Origin: Microbacterium excoecariae
GTDB taxonomy: Bacteria > Actinomycetota > Actinomycetes > Actinomycetales > Microbacteriaceae
Direction of reading: 5' to 3'
Length of the DNA: 64,000 nucleotides
Assembly (NCBI RefSeq): GCF_011326725.1
Contig: NZ_JAANCO010000001.1
Span: forward strand, 2,021,115-2,085,114
Positions 49,228 to 57,703 of this stretch are shown piece by piece; positions within the stretch are counted from its first letter, which is position 1; each line of letters starts with the position of its first letter. Position numbers and translations under genes: made by a program. Under the pieces are notes generated by a model. That model had not been told where the DNA came from. It saw nothing but the letters and a program-made list of their open reading frames with translations, and made no database searches.

Positions 49228-50552
49228 TGGTGTTCTGGGGCAAGAGGAAGCGCGTCGAGCAGGAGAAGCAGGACGCCGCCGACGCGGATCTCGCCGTGCG
49301 CGCGCAGAAGGCGCTCGTCGCGGCGGACGAGCGGATCCGCACGACGCGCGACGAGCTCGAGTTCGCGTCGGCCGAGCTCGGCGACGCCGCGACCAAGGAC
49401 CTGCGCGACGGCCTCGACGCGGTCGCGACGCATATGCGCGAGGCCTTCGAGCTACACCAGCTGAACCACGACCACATCCCCGACACCCCCGAGGAGCTCC
49501 GCACGCGCAACGCGCGCATCGCGCAGCTGTGCGACTGGGCGGAGGACGTGCTCGACGAGCGGACCGAGGTGCTGCGCGAGCGCATCGAGAAGGTCCGCGA
49601 GGCGCCGCAGACCCTCGAGCGGGTGCGCGCCGAGGCCGCGTCGCTCGCCGAACGGCTGCCCGGCGCCGATGAGACCATCGCGCGGCTGGGCGAGCGGTAC
49701 TCCCCTGCCGCGATCCAGCGCATCGGCGCTAACCCCGCGGAGGCGCGACAGCTGCTCGAGTTCGCGCGGCACTCCGCGGAGGTCGCGGGGCGCCGGCGCG
49801 CGGACGGGCGACGCGACGACGCCATGGTCGCCCTCGAGACGGCGACGGAGGCCGTGCGCCGGGCGCGCACGATCCTCGACGCGGTCGACGACTTCGAGAT
49901 CGAGGCGATGCGCACCCAGACGACCCTGTCGGACGTCGTCGCCGATTCCCGGGGCGATCTCCTCGAGGCGCGCGCGGAGAGCGGATCCGCCCGGGTGCGC
50001 CAGGCGATCGCCGAGCTCGAGCAGGCACTCGCCGCCGTGACCCCTGCCGGCACCCCGAGCGACCCGTTCGCGGAGCTCGCGGCGCTCAGCGAGAAGAACG
50101 CCGCGCTCGACGCCGCCCGCGAGCGCGCGCAGCGCAACATCCCCTCGATCGACCACGTGCGCCACGACGTGGACGCGGCCGACCGGGCGATCTCGCACGC
50201 GCGCAGCCTTATCGACGGGCACCGCGGCTGGGTGGGAGCCGACGCGCGCACGCGCCTGGCCGAGGCCGAGCGCGTGCGCATCGACGCGGGCACGCTCGTC
50301 GCCGACGAAGACACGCGCGAGCGCGCGCAGTCGCTCGCCCGCCGCGCGGCGCAGCTCGCCCACGAGGCGATGCAGCTCGCGCAGCGCGACATCGACTCCT
50401 CCCGTCACGGTGGGTACGACGACGGCATGCGGGGCTACCGCGGCGGCTTCGGCGGCCGCGGCGGGATGGGCGGCATGGGCGGCGGAGACATGATCGGCGG
50501 GCTCATCGGCGGGGCGCTCCTCGGCGGCCTCATCGGCGACATCTTCGACTGA
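49227..50552 (+). CDS. Coiled-coil protein with glycine-rich C-terminal tail
   Basis: A 441-residue, almost entirely helical, charged protein; function unknown. Heptad-like helices run from about residue 8 to 395. The tail (about 396-441) is Gly/Met/Arg-rich (GGYDDGMRGYRGGFGGRGGMGG) and ends with a hydrophobic glycine-zipper-like GGLIGGALLGGLIGDIFD. This tail resembles those of actinobacterial TPM-domain proteins, but no TPM domain or signal peptide is present here. The zipper could mediate membrane association or oligomerisation. Alone between secA and the DUF1684 gene. Confidence 0.7.
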   Translation: MVFWGKRKRVEQEKQDAADADLAVRAQKALVAADERIRTTRDELEFASAELGDAATKDLRDGLDAVATHMREAFELHQLNHDHIPDTPEELRTRNARIAQLCDWAEDVLDERTEVLRERIEKVREAPQTLERVRAEAASLAERLPGADETIARLGERYSPAAIQRIGANPAEARQLLEFARHSAEVAGRRRADGRRDDAMVALETATEAVRRARTILDAVDDFEIEAMRTQTTLSDVVADSRGDLLEARAESGSARVRQAIAELEQALAAVTPAGTPSDPFAELAALSEKNAALDAARERAQRNIPSIDHVRHDVDAADRAISHARSLIDGHRGWVGADARTRLAEAERVRIDAGTLVADEDTRERAQSLARRAAQLAHEAMQLAQRDIDSSRHGGYDDGMRGYRGGFGGRGGMGGMGGGDMIGGLIGGALLGGLIGDIFD

Positions 50553-50574
50553 GCCGGCGGCGCCACATCGCTCG

Positions 50575-50588
50575 TAGAATTATTCGGA
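50575..50588 (+). promoter_or_regulatory. Leaderless promoter of the DUF1684 gene
   Basis: TAGAAT at 50575-50580, 7 bases, then ATG at 50588. Confidence 0.5.
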
Positions 50589-51274
50589 TGACTGCTTCCT
50601 CCGATCGCGCCGCCTGGGACGGTTGGCGCGCCGCGCGCCACGACGCCCTCACCGCCCCCGAGGGAAACCTCGCGCTCGTCGAGACGCGCTGGCTGGGGCC
50701 CGGCGAGACGCCCGACCTCGACGCCGCGCGCGACGGCCTGGCGCCCTCCGTGCGCGTGACGACGCTCACGCGCGAGAACATCGACACGGGCGCACCCGAG
50801 CACGGGCTGCGGTTCTGGGACGCCGACTCCCCCGCGATCCGCCAGTTCGCCGGCGTCGACAGCTTCGCGTACGACCCCGACTGGGTGATCCCCGCCCGCT
50901 ACGAGCGCGCGCCCGACGGGCACACCGTCGCCTTCGAGCACCTCCGCGACAACGGCGGCACGCGCGAGAAGGCGGTGCCCGGCACGATCCACGCCTCGAT
51001 CGCCGGGCGCGAGTACGCCCTCAGCGCGTTCGACGACGACGGCCGGCTCCTCCTCGTGTTCGGGGATCCGACGAACGGATCCGCCACGTACGGCGCCGGC
51101 AGGTTCCTCTTCGTCGACGACCCGGCGGGCGGCGCCGTCACGCTCGACTTCAACCGCGCCTTCGTCCCGCCGTGCGGTTTCAGCGACCAGTACAACTGCC
51201 CCATGCCTCCCCTCCAGAACCGCCTCGCCGTCCCCGTCACGGCCGGCGAAAAGACGCCGCGCTTTCGCGACTGA
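50588..51274 (+). CDS. DUF1684 family protein
   Basis: A 228-residue soluble protein of unknown function. The family pattern is clear: W-x2-WR near the N-terminus (WDGWRAARHDALTAPEG), LALVETRWL, RFWDADSPAIRQFAGVDSFAYDPDWV in two parts (RFWDADSPAIRQFAG, VDSFAYDPDWV), and the invariant C-terminal LDFNRAFVPPCGFSDQYNCP (two Cys) followed by MPPLQNRL. Followed after 20 bases by a peptide-type ABC importer gene, so probably cotranscribed. Confidence 0.85.
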   Translation: MTASSDRAAWDGWRAARHDALTAPEGNLALVETRWLGPGETPDLDAARDGLAPSVRVTTLTRENIDTGAPEHGLRFWDADSPAIRQFAGVDSFAYDPDWVIPARYERAPDGHTVAFEHLRDNGGTREKAVPGTIHASIAGREYALSAFDDDGRLLLVFGDPTNGSATYGAGRFLFVDDPAGGAVTLDFNRAFVPPCGFSDQYNCPMPPLQNRLAVPVTAGEKTPRFRD

Positions 51275-51294
51275 CACACAGCAGAGAGATCCCC

Positions 51295-52809
51295 ATGCGC
51301 CTCATGACCCCGCTCGCGGCCGCCGCACTCGCCGGCGCGCTCGTCCTTACCTCGTGCTCTCCGAGCCAGAACCCCGGCCCCGATGAGGGCGGCGTCACCC
51401 AGGCCGACGCCACGATCTACGTCGGATCCCTGTACGAGCCCCAGAACCTCGACAACACCGCCGGCGGCGGGCAGGGCGTGACCGAGGCGCTCACGGGCAA
51501 CGTGTACGAGGGCCTGTTCCGTCTCGCCGACTCGGGCGAGGTCGAGCCACTGCTCGCCGCCGCGCACGAGGTGAGCGAGGACGGCCTGACCTACACCTTC
51601 ACGCTGCAGGACGGCGTCACCTTCGGCAGCGGCAAGGCACTCACGGCCGACGACGTCGTCTACTCGATCGAGAAGGTCATCGCGGACGACTCGCAGTCGG
51701 CGCGCAAGAGCCAGCTGGAGGTCATCGACTCCGTCGCCGCGGTCGACGACCAGACCGTCCGGGTGACGCTCTCCGAGCGGTCCATCTCTTTCCTCTACAA
51801 CCTCTCCTACGTGTGGATCGTCAACAGCGCGTTTGAGGGCAACCGCTCCTCCGAGGCCGACGGCACGGGCCCGTACACGCTGGACACCTGGACTCGCGGA
51901 TCCGCCCTCAGCCTCGTGCGCAACGACGACTACTGGGGCGAGGCGCCCACCAACGGCGGCGTCGTGTTCACCTACTTCAGCGACGCGACCTCGCTGAACA
52001 ACGCGCTCCTCACGGGCGCCGTCGACGTCGTCACGAGCCAGCAGTCCCCGGACGGGCTCGCGCAGTTCGAGCAGACCGACGACTTCACGATCACCGACGG
52101 AAACTCGACGACGAAGCTGCTTTTGGCGTTCAACGACGCGGCCGCGCCCTTTGACGACGTCCGGGTCCGCCAGGCCGTGTCCGCCGCGATCGACGACGAG
52201 AAGCTCCTCGAGTCGGTGTGGGGCGACTACGGCACGCTCATCGGCTCGATGGTGCCGCCGACGGATCCGTGGTTCGAGGACCTGACGGACCTCGACTCGT
52301 ACGATCCGGACCGCGCCGCGGGCCTCCTCGCCGAGGCGGGCTACGAAGACGGGTTCACCTTCACGCTCGACACGCCGAGCTACGATCCGCACCCGACCGC
52401 CGCCACGTTCATCCAGTCGCAGCTCGCCGAGGTCGGCATCACGGTAGAGATCAACTCGATCACCTCGGACGAGTGGTACACGAAGGTCTATCAGAACCGC
52501 GACTTCGAGGCCACGATGCAGGAGCACGTGAACGACCGCGACCTCGTCTGGTACGGCAACCCCGACTTCTATTGGGGATACGACAACGCCGAGGTCCAGG
52601 AGTGGGTCGCGCAGTCCGAGCTCGTCTCGAGCGAGGCCGAGCAGACCGAGCTGCTGAAGCTCGTCGCGCGCACGACGGCCGAGGAGGCCGCGAGCGAGTG
52701 GCTCTACCTGTACCCCCAGATCGTCGTGGCCTCGTCGGCGCTGTCGGGCTATCCCGTCAACGGCCTCAACTCGCAGTTCTTCGCGTACGACATCGAGAAG
52801 GCGGCGTGA
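51295..52809 (+). CDS. Peptide-type ABC transporter substrate-binding lipoprotein
   Basis: Family-5 solute-binding protein of 504 residues anchored by Cys21 (lipobox LTSC after an Ala-rich signal peptide). Features include YEGLFRLADSGEVEPLLA, YTFTLQDGVTFGSGKALTADDV (two parts), GTGPYTLDTW and VRQAVSAAIDDEKLL, typical of DppA/OppA-like proteins. Ligand unknown: peptides, nickel or other small molecules are possible. GAGAG lies 6 bases before the ATG. Leads a five-gene importer operon with two permeases and two ATPases. Confidence 0.9.
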   Translation: MRLMTPLAAAALAGALVLTSCSPSQNPGPDEGGVTQADATIYVGSLYEPQNLDNTAGGGQGVTEALTGNVYEGLFRLADSGEVEPLLAAAHEVSEDGLTYTFTLQDGVTFGSGKALTADDVVYSIEKVIADDSQSARKSQLEVIDSVAAVDDQTVRVTLSERSISFLYNLSYVWIVNSAFEGNRSSEADGTGPYTLDTWTRGSALSLVRNDDYWGEAPTNGGVVFTYFSDATSLNNALLTGAVDVVTSQQSPDGLAQFEQTDDFTITDGNSTTKLLLAFNDAAAPFDDVRVRQAVSAAIDDEKLLESVWGDYGTLIGSMVPPTDPWFEDLTDLDSYDPDRAAGLLAEAGYEDGFTFTLDTPSYDPHPTAATFIQSQLAEVGITVEINSITSDEWYTKVYQNRDFEATMQEHVNDRDLVWYGNPDFYWGYDNAEVQEWVAQSELVSSEAEQTELLKLVARTTAEEAASEWLYLYPQIVVASSALSGYPVNGLNSQFFAYDIEKAA

Positions 52810-52816
52810 CGCGCGC

Positions 52817-53776
52817 GTGACGCGATTCCTGCTGCGGCGCGCCGCCTTCCTCCTCGTCTCGCTCGCGCTCGCGAGCGTGGTCGTGTTCTTCCTCCTCCGC
52901 GTGCTGCCGGGCGACCCCGCCAACGCGCTCGCGAGCGTCGGGGCGACGAAGGAGCAGATCGAGGCGGCGCGCGCCGCGGTGGGATCCGACCAGCCGCTGC
53001 CCGCGCAGTTCGCCGCGTGGATCGCGCAGGCCGCGACGGGCGACCTCGGCACGTCCCTCGTCAGCGGGCTGCCGGTCGGCCCCGAGGTCGTCCAGCGCCT
53101 GCGCGTCACGCTCCCGCTGACCGCCGCGGCGTTCGCGCTCGCGGTCGCCATCGCCCTGCCGTGCGGCTACGTGGCCGCGACGCGCGCGCGCACGTGGTAC
53201 GGCCAGGCGCTCGGCGCCGTGGCGCAGCTCGGCATCGCCGTCCCCGTGTTCTGGCTCGGCATGATCCTCATCGTGGTCTTCGCGCTGCGCCTGCGGATCC
53301 TCCCCGCCGGCGGGTTCCCCATCGACGGATGGGCGGATCCGCTCGCCGCCGCGACCGACCTCGTACTGCCCGTCGTCACCGTCGCGATCGTCATGAGCGC
53401 GTCCCTCATCCGATACGTGCGCTCGGCGGTGCTCGACGTCGCGGGCAGCGACTTCGTGCGCACGGCGCGCGCAATGGGCGCCACGTTCGGTCAGGCGATG
53501 CGCCAGCACGGCGCGCGCAGCGCCGCCGCCCCCGTGGTCGCGGTGCTCGGCATCGAGCTGGCCTCCGCGCTGCTCGGCGCCGTCGTCGTCGAGCAGGTGT
53601 TCGCCCTCCCGGGACTCGGATCCCTCCTCGTGACCGGCATCGAACAGCACGACTACCCCGTGATCCAGGGCGTGCTCGTCGTGACGACGCTGGCGGTCCT
53701 CGTCATCGGCTTCGTCGCGGACATCTGCCAGCGCCTCATCGATCCGCGCGTCGGCGCGGCGGGGGCCGCGTCATGA
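52817..53776 (+). CDS. ABC transporter permease (DppB/OppB type)
   Basis: A 319-residue membrane protein with six predicted helices. It opens with the family's FLLRRAAFLLVSLALASVVVFFLLR layout (in parts, FLLRRAAFLL, FFLLRVLPGDPAN) and has the characteristic LPGDPAN motif; the ATPase-docking loop runs through FVRTARAMGATFGQAM. GTG start 8 bases after the binding-protein stop; ATGA overlap with the next permease. Confidence 0.9.
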   Translation: MTRFLLRRAAFLLVSLALASVVVFFLLRVLPGDPANALASVGATKEQIEAARAAVGSDQPLPAQFAAWIAQAATGDLGTSLVSGLPVGPEVVQRLRVTLPLTAAAFALAVAIALPCGYVAATRARTWYGQALGAVAQLGIAVPVFWLGMILIVVFALRLRILPAGGFPIDGWADPLAAATDLVLPVVTVAIVMSASLIRYVRSAVLDVAGSDFVRTARAMGATFGQAMRQHGARSAAAPVVAVLGIELASALLGAVVVEQVFALPGLGSLLVTGIEQHDYPVIQGVLVVTTLAVLVIGFVADICQRLIDPRVGAAGAAS

Positions 53777-54600
53777 CGCGGCGTCGCGCGACGCTCGCCG
53801 CCGGCATCGCGCTGGCGGGACTCATCGCCCTGATCGCGCTCGTCTCGTTCGTCTGGCTCCCCCACCCGCTGTCCGACACGTCGGGCGGTCGCCTCGTCCC
53901 GCCCGGGACGGACGGATACCCGCTCGGCACCGACCGGCTCGGGCGCGACCTCGTCACCCAGGTCATGATCGGCGCCCGGATCGCGCTCGCATCCGGCCTC
54001 GGCGCCGTGGCCATCGCCGCGGTGCTCGGCGTCGCGTGCGGCATCGCGGCGGCCTTCGCGCGCGGCTGGCTCAACGACACGATCGCGGCGTTCCTCGACA
54101 TTCTCATCGCCTTCCCCACGCTCCTCGTCGCGATGCTGATCGTCGCGGCGCAGCCCGCGAGCCTCGGCACGGCCATCCTCGCGATCGGCATCGCGCAGAG
54201 CGCGATCATCGCGCGGCTGACCCGGATCCTCGCGGGGCGCGTGCTCGAGGCCGACTTCGTGACCGCCGCGCGCGCCGCGGGAACGCGCTGGCCGGGCCTC
54301 GTTGTCGGCCACATCCTCCCCAATGTGTGGACGACGCTGGCGGTCAGCCTCGCGCTGCAGTTCGGCCTTGCAGTCCTGGCCGAGGCGAGCCTGTCGTACC
54401 TCGGCCTCGGGGCGCCGCCGCCGAACGCCTCGTGGGGGCGCCTCCTGCAGGAGGCGCAGCAAACCGTCCTCGTGCAGCCCGCCGGCGCGATCGTGCCGGG
54501 GATCCTCCTCATCGTCCTCGTCGTGGGCGTGAACCTCATCGCCGACGGCCTCCGCGACGTGCTCGACCCCGGCACCCCGCGCGTCGGGAGGGCATCGTGA
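53773..54600 (+). CDS. ABC transporter permease (DppC/OppC type)
   Basis: A 275-residue membrane protein with about six helices, the heterodimer partner of the preceding permease. GYPLGTDRLGRDLVTQVMIGAR, given as GYPLGTDRLGRD and LVTQVMIGAR, is the hallmark DppC segment between helices one and two. The docking loop is FVTAARAAGTRWPG, and AEASLSYLGLGAPPPNASWG (20 residues) is the conserved segment near the C-terminus. Overlaps both neighbours. Confidence 0.9.
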   Translation: MTRRRATLAAGIALAGLIALIALVSFVWLPHPLSDTSGGRLVPPGTDGYPLGTDRLGRDLVTQVMIGARIALASGLGAVAIAAVLGVACGIAAAFARGWLNDTIAAFLDILIAFPTLLVAMLIVAAQPASLGTAILAIGIAQSAIIARLTRILAGRVLEADFVTAARAAGTRWPGLVVGHILPNVWTTLAVSLALQFGLAVLAEASLSYLGLGAPPPNASWGRLLQEAQQTVLVQPAGAIVPGILLIVLVVGVNLIADGLRDVLDPGTPRVGRAS

Positions 54601-55397
54601 CCGCGCCCGTGCTCGAGGTGGACGGCCTCACGATCCGCGCCGGCGACCGGGTGCTCGTGGACGACCTCAGCTTCTCCGTGCGCCCGGGCGAGCGGATCGG
54701 CCTGATCGGCGAGTCCGGCTCCGGCAAGTCGCTCACGACGCTCGCGATCCTCGGCCTGCTCCCGGAGCCGCTGACCGCGTCGGGGCGGATCCGCCTGGGC
54801 GGCGTGGACGCCCTCGCCTCGCCCGAGCGCGACCTCGTCCGCGTGCGCGGGCGCGTCGCCGCGCCGGTGTTCCAGGAGCCCGCGACGGCGCTCGACCCGC
54901 TCATGCGGGTGGGGCGGCAGGTCGCGCTCCCCCTCGCGCGGCACCGGCGGCTGCGCGGCGCGGCGCTCCGCGACGAGACGACGCGGCTGTTCGCGGACGT
55001 CGCCCTGACGGATCCGCGGATCCGGCGCGCCTTCCCTCACGAGCTGTCGGGCGGACAACGCCAGCGCGTGGCGCTCGCGATCGCGCTCGCGGCGGATCCG
55101 CGGGTCCTCCTCGCCGACGAGCCGACGACCGCGCTCGACGTGTCGGTGCAGGCGGAGGTGCTCGCCCTCATCGACCGCCTCGCGCGCTCCCGCGGGATGG
55201 CCGTCGTCTTCGTCAGCCACGACCTCGCCGTCGTCTCCCAGATCGCCGATCACGGACTCGTGTTGCGCGCCGGCACCGTGGTCGAGGAGGGGCCCGTCGA
55301 CGTCCTCCTCCGGCGACCGCGCGCGGCCTACACGGCCGACCTCGTCGCCGCCGCACGGCGCTTCGAAAACGCCGCCCGACCCGGGAGGACCGCATGA
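54597..55397 (+). CDS. ABC transporter ATP-binding protein (DppD-like, short)
   Basis: A 266-residue ATPase. Walker A GESGSGKS, signature LSGGQRQR, Walker B VLLADEPTTALD and the switch His in VFVSHDLAVV are intact. It lacks the roughly 60-residue C-terminal extension of classical DppD/OppD, which in those proteins can carry an iron-sulfur site. GTG start inside the permease stop (GTGA) and ATGA overlap with the second ATPase gene. Confidence 0.9.
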   Translation: MTAPVLEVDGLTIRAGDRVLVDDLSFSVRPGERIGLIGESGSGKSLTTLAILGLLPEPLTASGRIRLGGVDALASPERDLVRVRGRVAAPVFQEPATALDPLMRVGRQVALPLARHRRLRGAALRDETTRLFADVALTDPRIRRAFPHELSGGQRQRVALAIALAADPRVLLADEPTTALDVSVQAEVLALIDRLARSRGMAVVFVSHDLAVVSQIADHGLVLRAGTVVEEGPVDVLLRRPRAAYTADLVAAARRFENAARPGRTA

Positions 55398-56167
55398 ACC
55401 CCGACCCCCTCCTCGCCCTCGACCGGGCCACCGTGCGCTATCGCGGATCCGCCGAGCCCGCGCTCTCCGAGACCTCGCTGGAGGTGCCCGCGGGCGGGCG
55501 CCTCGCGATCGTCGGCGAGTCCGGCGCCGGCAAGTCCACGATCCTCCGACTCTTGCTGGGGATCGAGAACCCGACGGCCGGATCCGTCCGCTACGCCGGC
55601 CAGGCGCTCGCGCGCCGCGACCGTGCCCGCATGCGCGCCTTCCGCCGCGATGTGCAGTGCGTCTTCCAGGACCCGCGCGCGTCCCTCGATCCGCGGCGAC
55701 GCGTCGGCGCGACCGTCGCGGAGCCGCTCGTCTCGCTCGGTCTCGCCCGCGGCGCCGAGGCCCGCGCGCGCGTGGCCCGGGCCCTCGCCCGCGTTGGGCT
55801 CCCCGAAGACGCGGCGCGCCGCTTCCCGCACGAGTTCTCCGGCGGGCAGCGCCAACGCATCGCGATCGCGCGCGCGATCGTCGCGCGGCCGCGCGTGCTC
55901 CTCGCGGACGAGCCCGTCAGCGCGCTGGACGTCACGACCCGCGTCGCGATCGTGGACCTGTTGCAGGAGCTCCTCCAGGGCGAGGACATGGCGCTCGTGA
56001 TGGTCTCGCACGACCTCGGCGTCGTCGCCGAGCTGTGCCGTGAGTCCCTCGTGCTCGAGCGGGGCCGCATCGTGGAACGGGGCGCGACGAGCACCGTGCT
56101 CGCCGCGCCCCGGCATCCCTACACGCGGGCGCTGGTCGAGGCCGTGCCGCGACTCCCGCCCGCGTGA
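55394..56167 (+). CDS. ABC transporter ATP-binding protein (DppF-like, short)
   Basis: A 257-residue ATPase, the second half of the heterodimeric motor. Walker A GESGAGKST, Q-loop CVFQDPRASLDPRRRVG, signature FSGGQRQR, Walker B VLLADEPVSALD and MVSHDLGVV are all present. It ends at PYTRALVEAVPRLPPA, the usual end of the DppF/OppF core. It is the last gene of the importer operon; the stop lies 4 bases before the end of the convergent hpf gene, so there is no room for a separate terminator. Confidence 0.9.
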   Translation: MNPDPLLALDRATVRYRGSAEPALSETSLEVPAGGRLAIVGESGAGKSTILRLLLGIENPTAGSVRYAGQALARRDRARMRAFRRDVQCVFQDPRASLDPRRRVGATVAEPLVSLGLARGAEARARVARALARVGLPEDAARRFPHEFSGGQRQRIAIARAIVARPRVLLADEPVSALDVTTRVAIVDLLQELLQGEDMALVMVSHDLGVVAELCRESLVLERGRIVERGATSTVLAAPRHPYTRALVEAVPRLPPA

Positions 56168-56171
56168 GGGG

Positions 56172-56831
56172 CTAGCTCGCCAGCTGCTCCTCGGGCGGGG
56201 CCTGCGTCTCGAGCGAGATGACGCCGTAGTCCCAGCCGCGGCGACGGTACACGACGCTCGGGTGGTCGGTGCGCGCGTCGACGAAGAGGAAGAAGTCGTG
56301 ACCGACGAGCTCCATCCGGTCGACGGCCTCCTCGACGGTCATCCACTCCGGGCCGAACGTCTTGGTGCGGATGACGACGGGCGAGTACTCCTCCTCCGTC
56401 TGCTCCTCCTGCACCGGAACGGATCCGGTCGAGACGGCGTGGAGGGTCGCCGCGTCGACGGGGGTGATGTCGATGCCCGCCAGCGATCCCGTGCCCTTCT
56501 CGAGGTGCGCGCCGTGCGGGCGCTGGCGATCCGTGACCTTCTTGTCCTTCGCGCGACGCAGCTGCGTCGTCAGCTTGTCGAGGGCGACCTCGAGCGCCTG
56601 GAACTTGTCCTCGGCGCGTGCCTCCGAGCGCGCGACCTTGCCCTTGCCGGTCACGGTCAGCTCGACCTTGGCCTCCTCGACGCGCCCCCGATGGTGCGCC
56701 GACTGCGTGACCTTGACGTCGAGCCGATCGGCCCGGGGAGCGAGGGTCTCGACGCGCGAGAGCTTCTCATCGATCACGGTGCGGAACCGATCGGTGATGC
56801 TGACGCCCACGCCGACGATGCTGGTGTCCAT
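56172..56831 (-). CDS. hpf: Long-form ribosome hibernation promoting factor
   Basis: Binds and dimerises 70S ribosomes in stationary phase. 219 residues: N-terminal S30AE domain (1-100; VGVGVSITDRFRTVIDEKL, ALDKLTTQLRRAKDK), a charged linker (about 105-150) and a C-terminal dimerisation domain (RTKTFGPEWMTVEEAVDRM, then FFLFVDARTDHPSVVYRR). The two-domain length identifies the long form. Syntenic with Rv3241c, between secA and comF. Confidence 0.95.
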   Translation of the reverse strand: MDTSIVGVGVSITDRFRTVIDEKLSRVETLAPRADRLDVKVTQSAHHRGRVEEAKVELTVTGKGKVARSEARAEDKFQALEVALDKLTTQLRRAKDKKVTDRQRPHGAHLEKGTGSLAGIDITPVDAATLHAVSTGSVPVQEEQTEEEYSPVVIRTKTFGPEWMTVEEAVDRMELVGHDFFLFVDARTDHPSVVYRRRGWDYGVISLETQAPPEEQLAS

Positions 56832-56915
56832 CCTGTGCCTCCCATTCCGGTTCGCCCGGAGTGAGCGAACCTCGGTCGCTACGTGGTCTCACCGTACTGA
56901 GAGTTCACCGCCGTG

Positions 56916-57605
56916 TCACCCATCGATTTCTTTCCGTTCCGCATGAATCTCCTCGCGCGGCCCGCCGCCCGCCGCTCGCGCGGGAACGCGGGCCGGGGTG
57001 GCGGCCAGCGCGGCGACCCCGACGACGGTGAGCCGGGCGTGTCGCGCGGCGCGCACGGCCTCCGCGAGGGTTGCGCCCGAGGTCAGCACGTCGTCGACGA
57101 GCACGACGCGTCCGGCGCAGCTGCCATCGGCCACGAGCGCGCCCGCCAGGTTCTCCTCGCGGGCGTCGCGCCCCAGGCCGCGCTGGTCGTCGACGGCGCG
57201 GCGCCAGCGCAACGCGCGGCGGGGGCAGACGCCCGCGGCGCCGAGGAGCAGCTCGGCGACGCGGAACCCCCGCCGCCTCGCCGATTCCGGCCGCTGCGGG
57301 ACGGGAACGGCCCAGACGGGCCCGCCGTCCGAGGCCGCCTCGAGCGCCGCGGCGAGGGCCGGAGCCAGCGCCCGGGCGACGCCGGTCCGCCCCGACTGCT
57401 TGAGCGCGCGCAGGACGCGCGCGGGAACGCCGTCGTACGCGAGACCCGCCCACGCCGTGCCCGCGTCCCCCGGCAGCGCGATCGCGTGCGGCGCGGGCCG
57501 GCATGCGCCGCGGCACAGCCTGCACACGGCCTCGCCCGGCGCCCCACACCCCGCGCACCCCACGGGCAGCACGAGACCGAGGGCCTCGTGCCACCGCGAG
57601 CGCAT
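56916..57605 (-). CDS. ComF family phosphoribosyltransferase-like protein
   Basis: A 229-residue ComF-type protein, in other bacteria linked to DNA uptake or to phosphoribosyl metabolism. N-terminal zinc-ribbon cysteines (GCAGCGAPGEAVCRLCRG) and the phosphoribosyltransferase signature VVLVDDVLTSGATLAEA near residue 170. The ATG at 57605 is chosen because GAGGA lies 9 bases upstream; ATG 57614 and GTG 57647 are in frame. No other competence genes are in the window. Syntenic with Rv3242c, next to lpqB. Confidence 0.85.
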   Translation of the reverse strand: MRSRWHEALGLVLPVGCAGCGAPGEAVCRLCRGACRPAPHAIALPGDAGTAWAGLAYDGVPARVLRALKQSGRTGVARALAPALAAALEAASDGGPVWAVPVPQRPESARRRGFRVAELLLGAAGVCPRRALRWRRAVDDQRGLGRDAREENLAGALVADGSCAGRVVLVDDVLTSGATLAEAVRAARHARLTVVGVAALAATPARVPARAAGGGPREEIHAERKEIDG

Positions 57606-57703
57606 CGGATCCATTCCTCGACCCTGGCGGATCCGCGCGCCCACCACCCCGACGGCGACCCCGCGCCGGGGAGAAGCCGCCTCCGGCGCGGGGTGGGGAC
57701 GCG

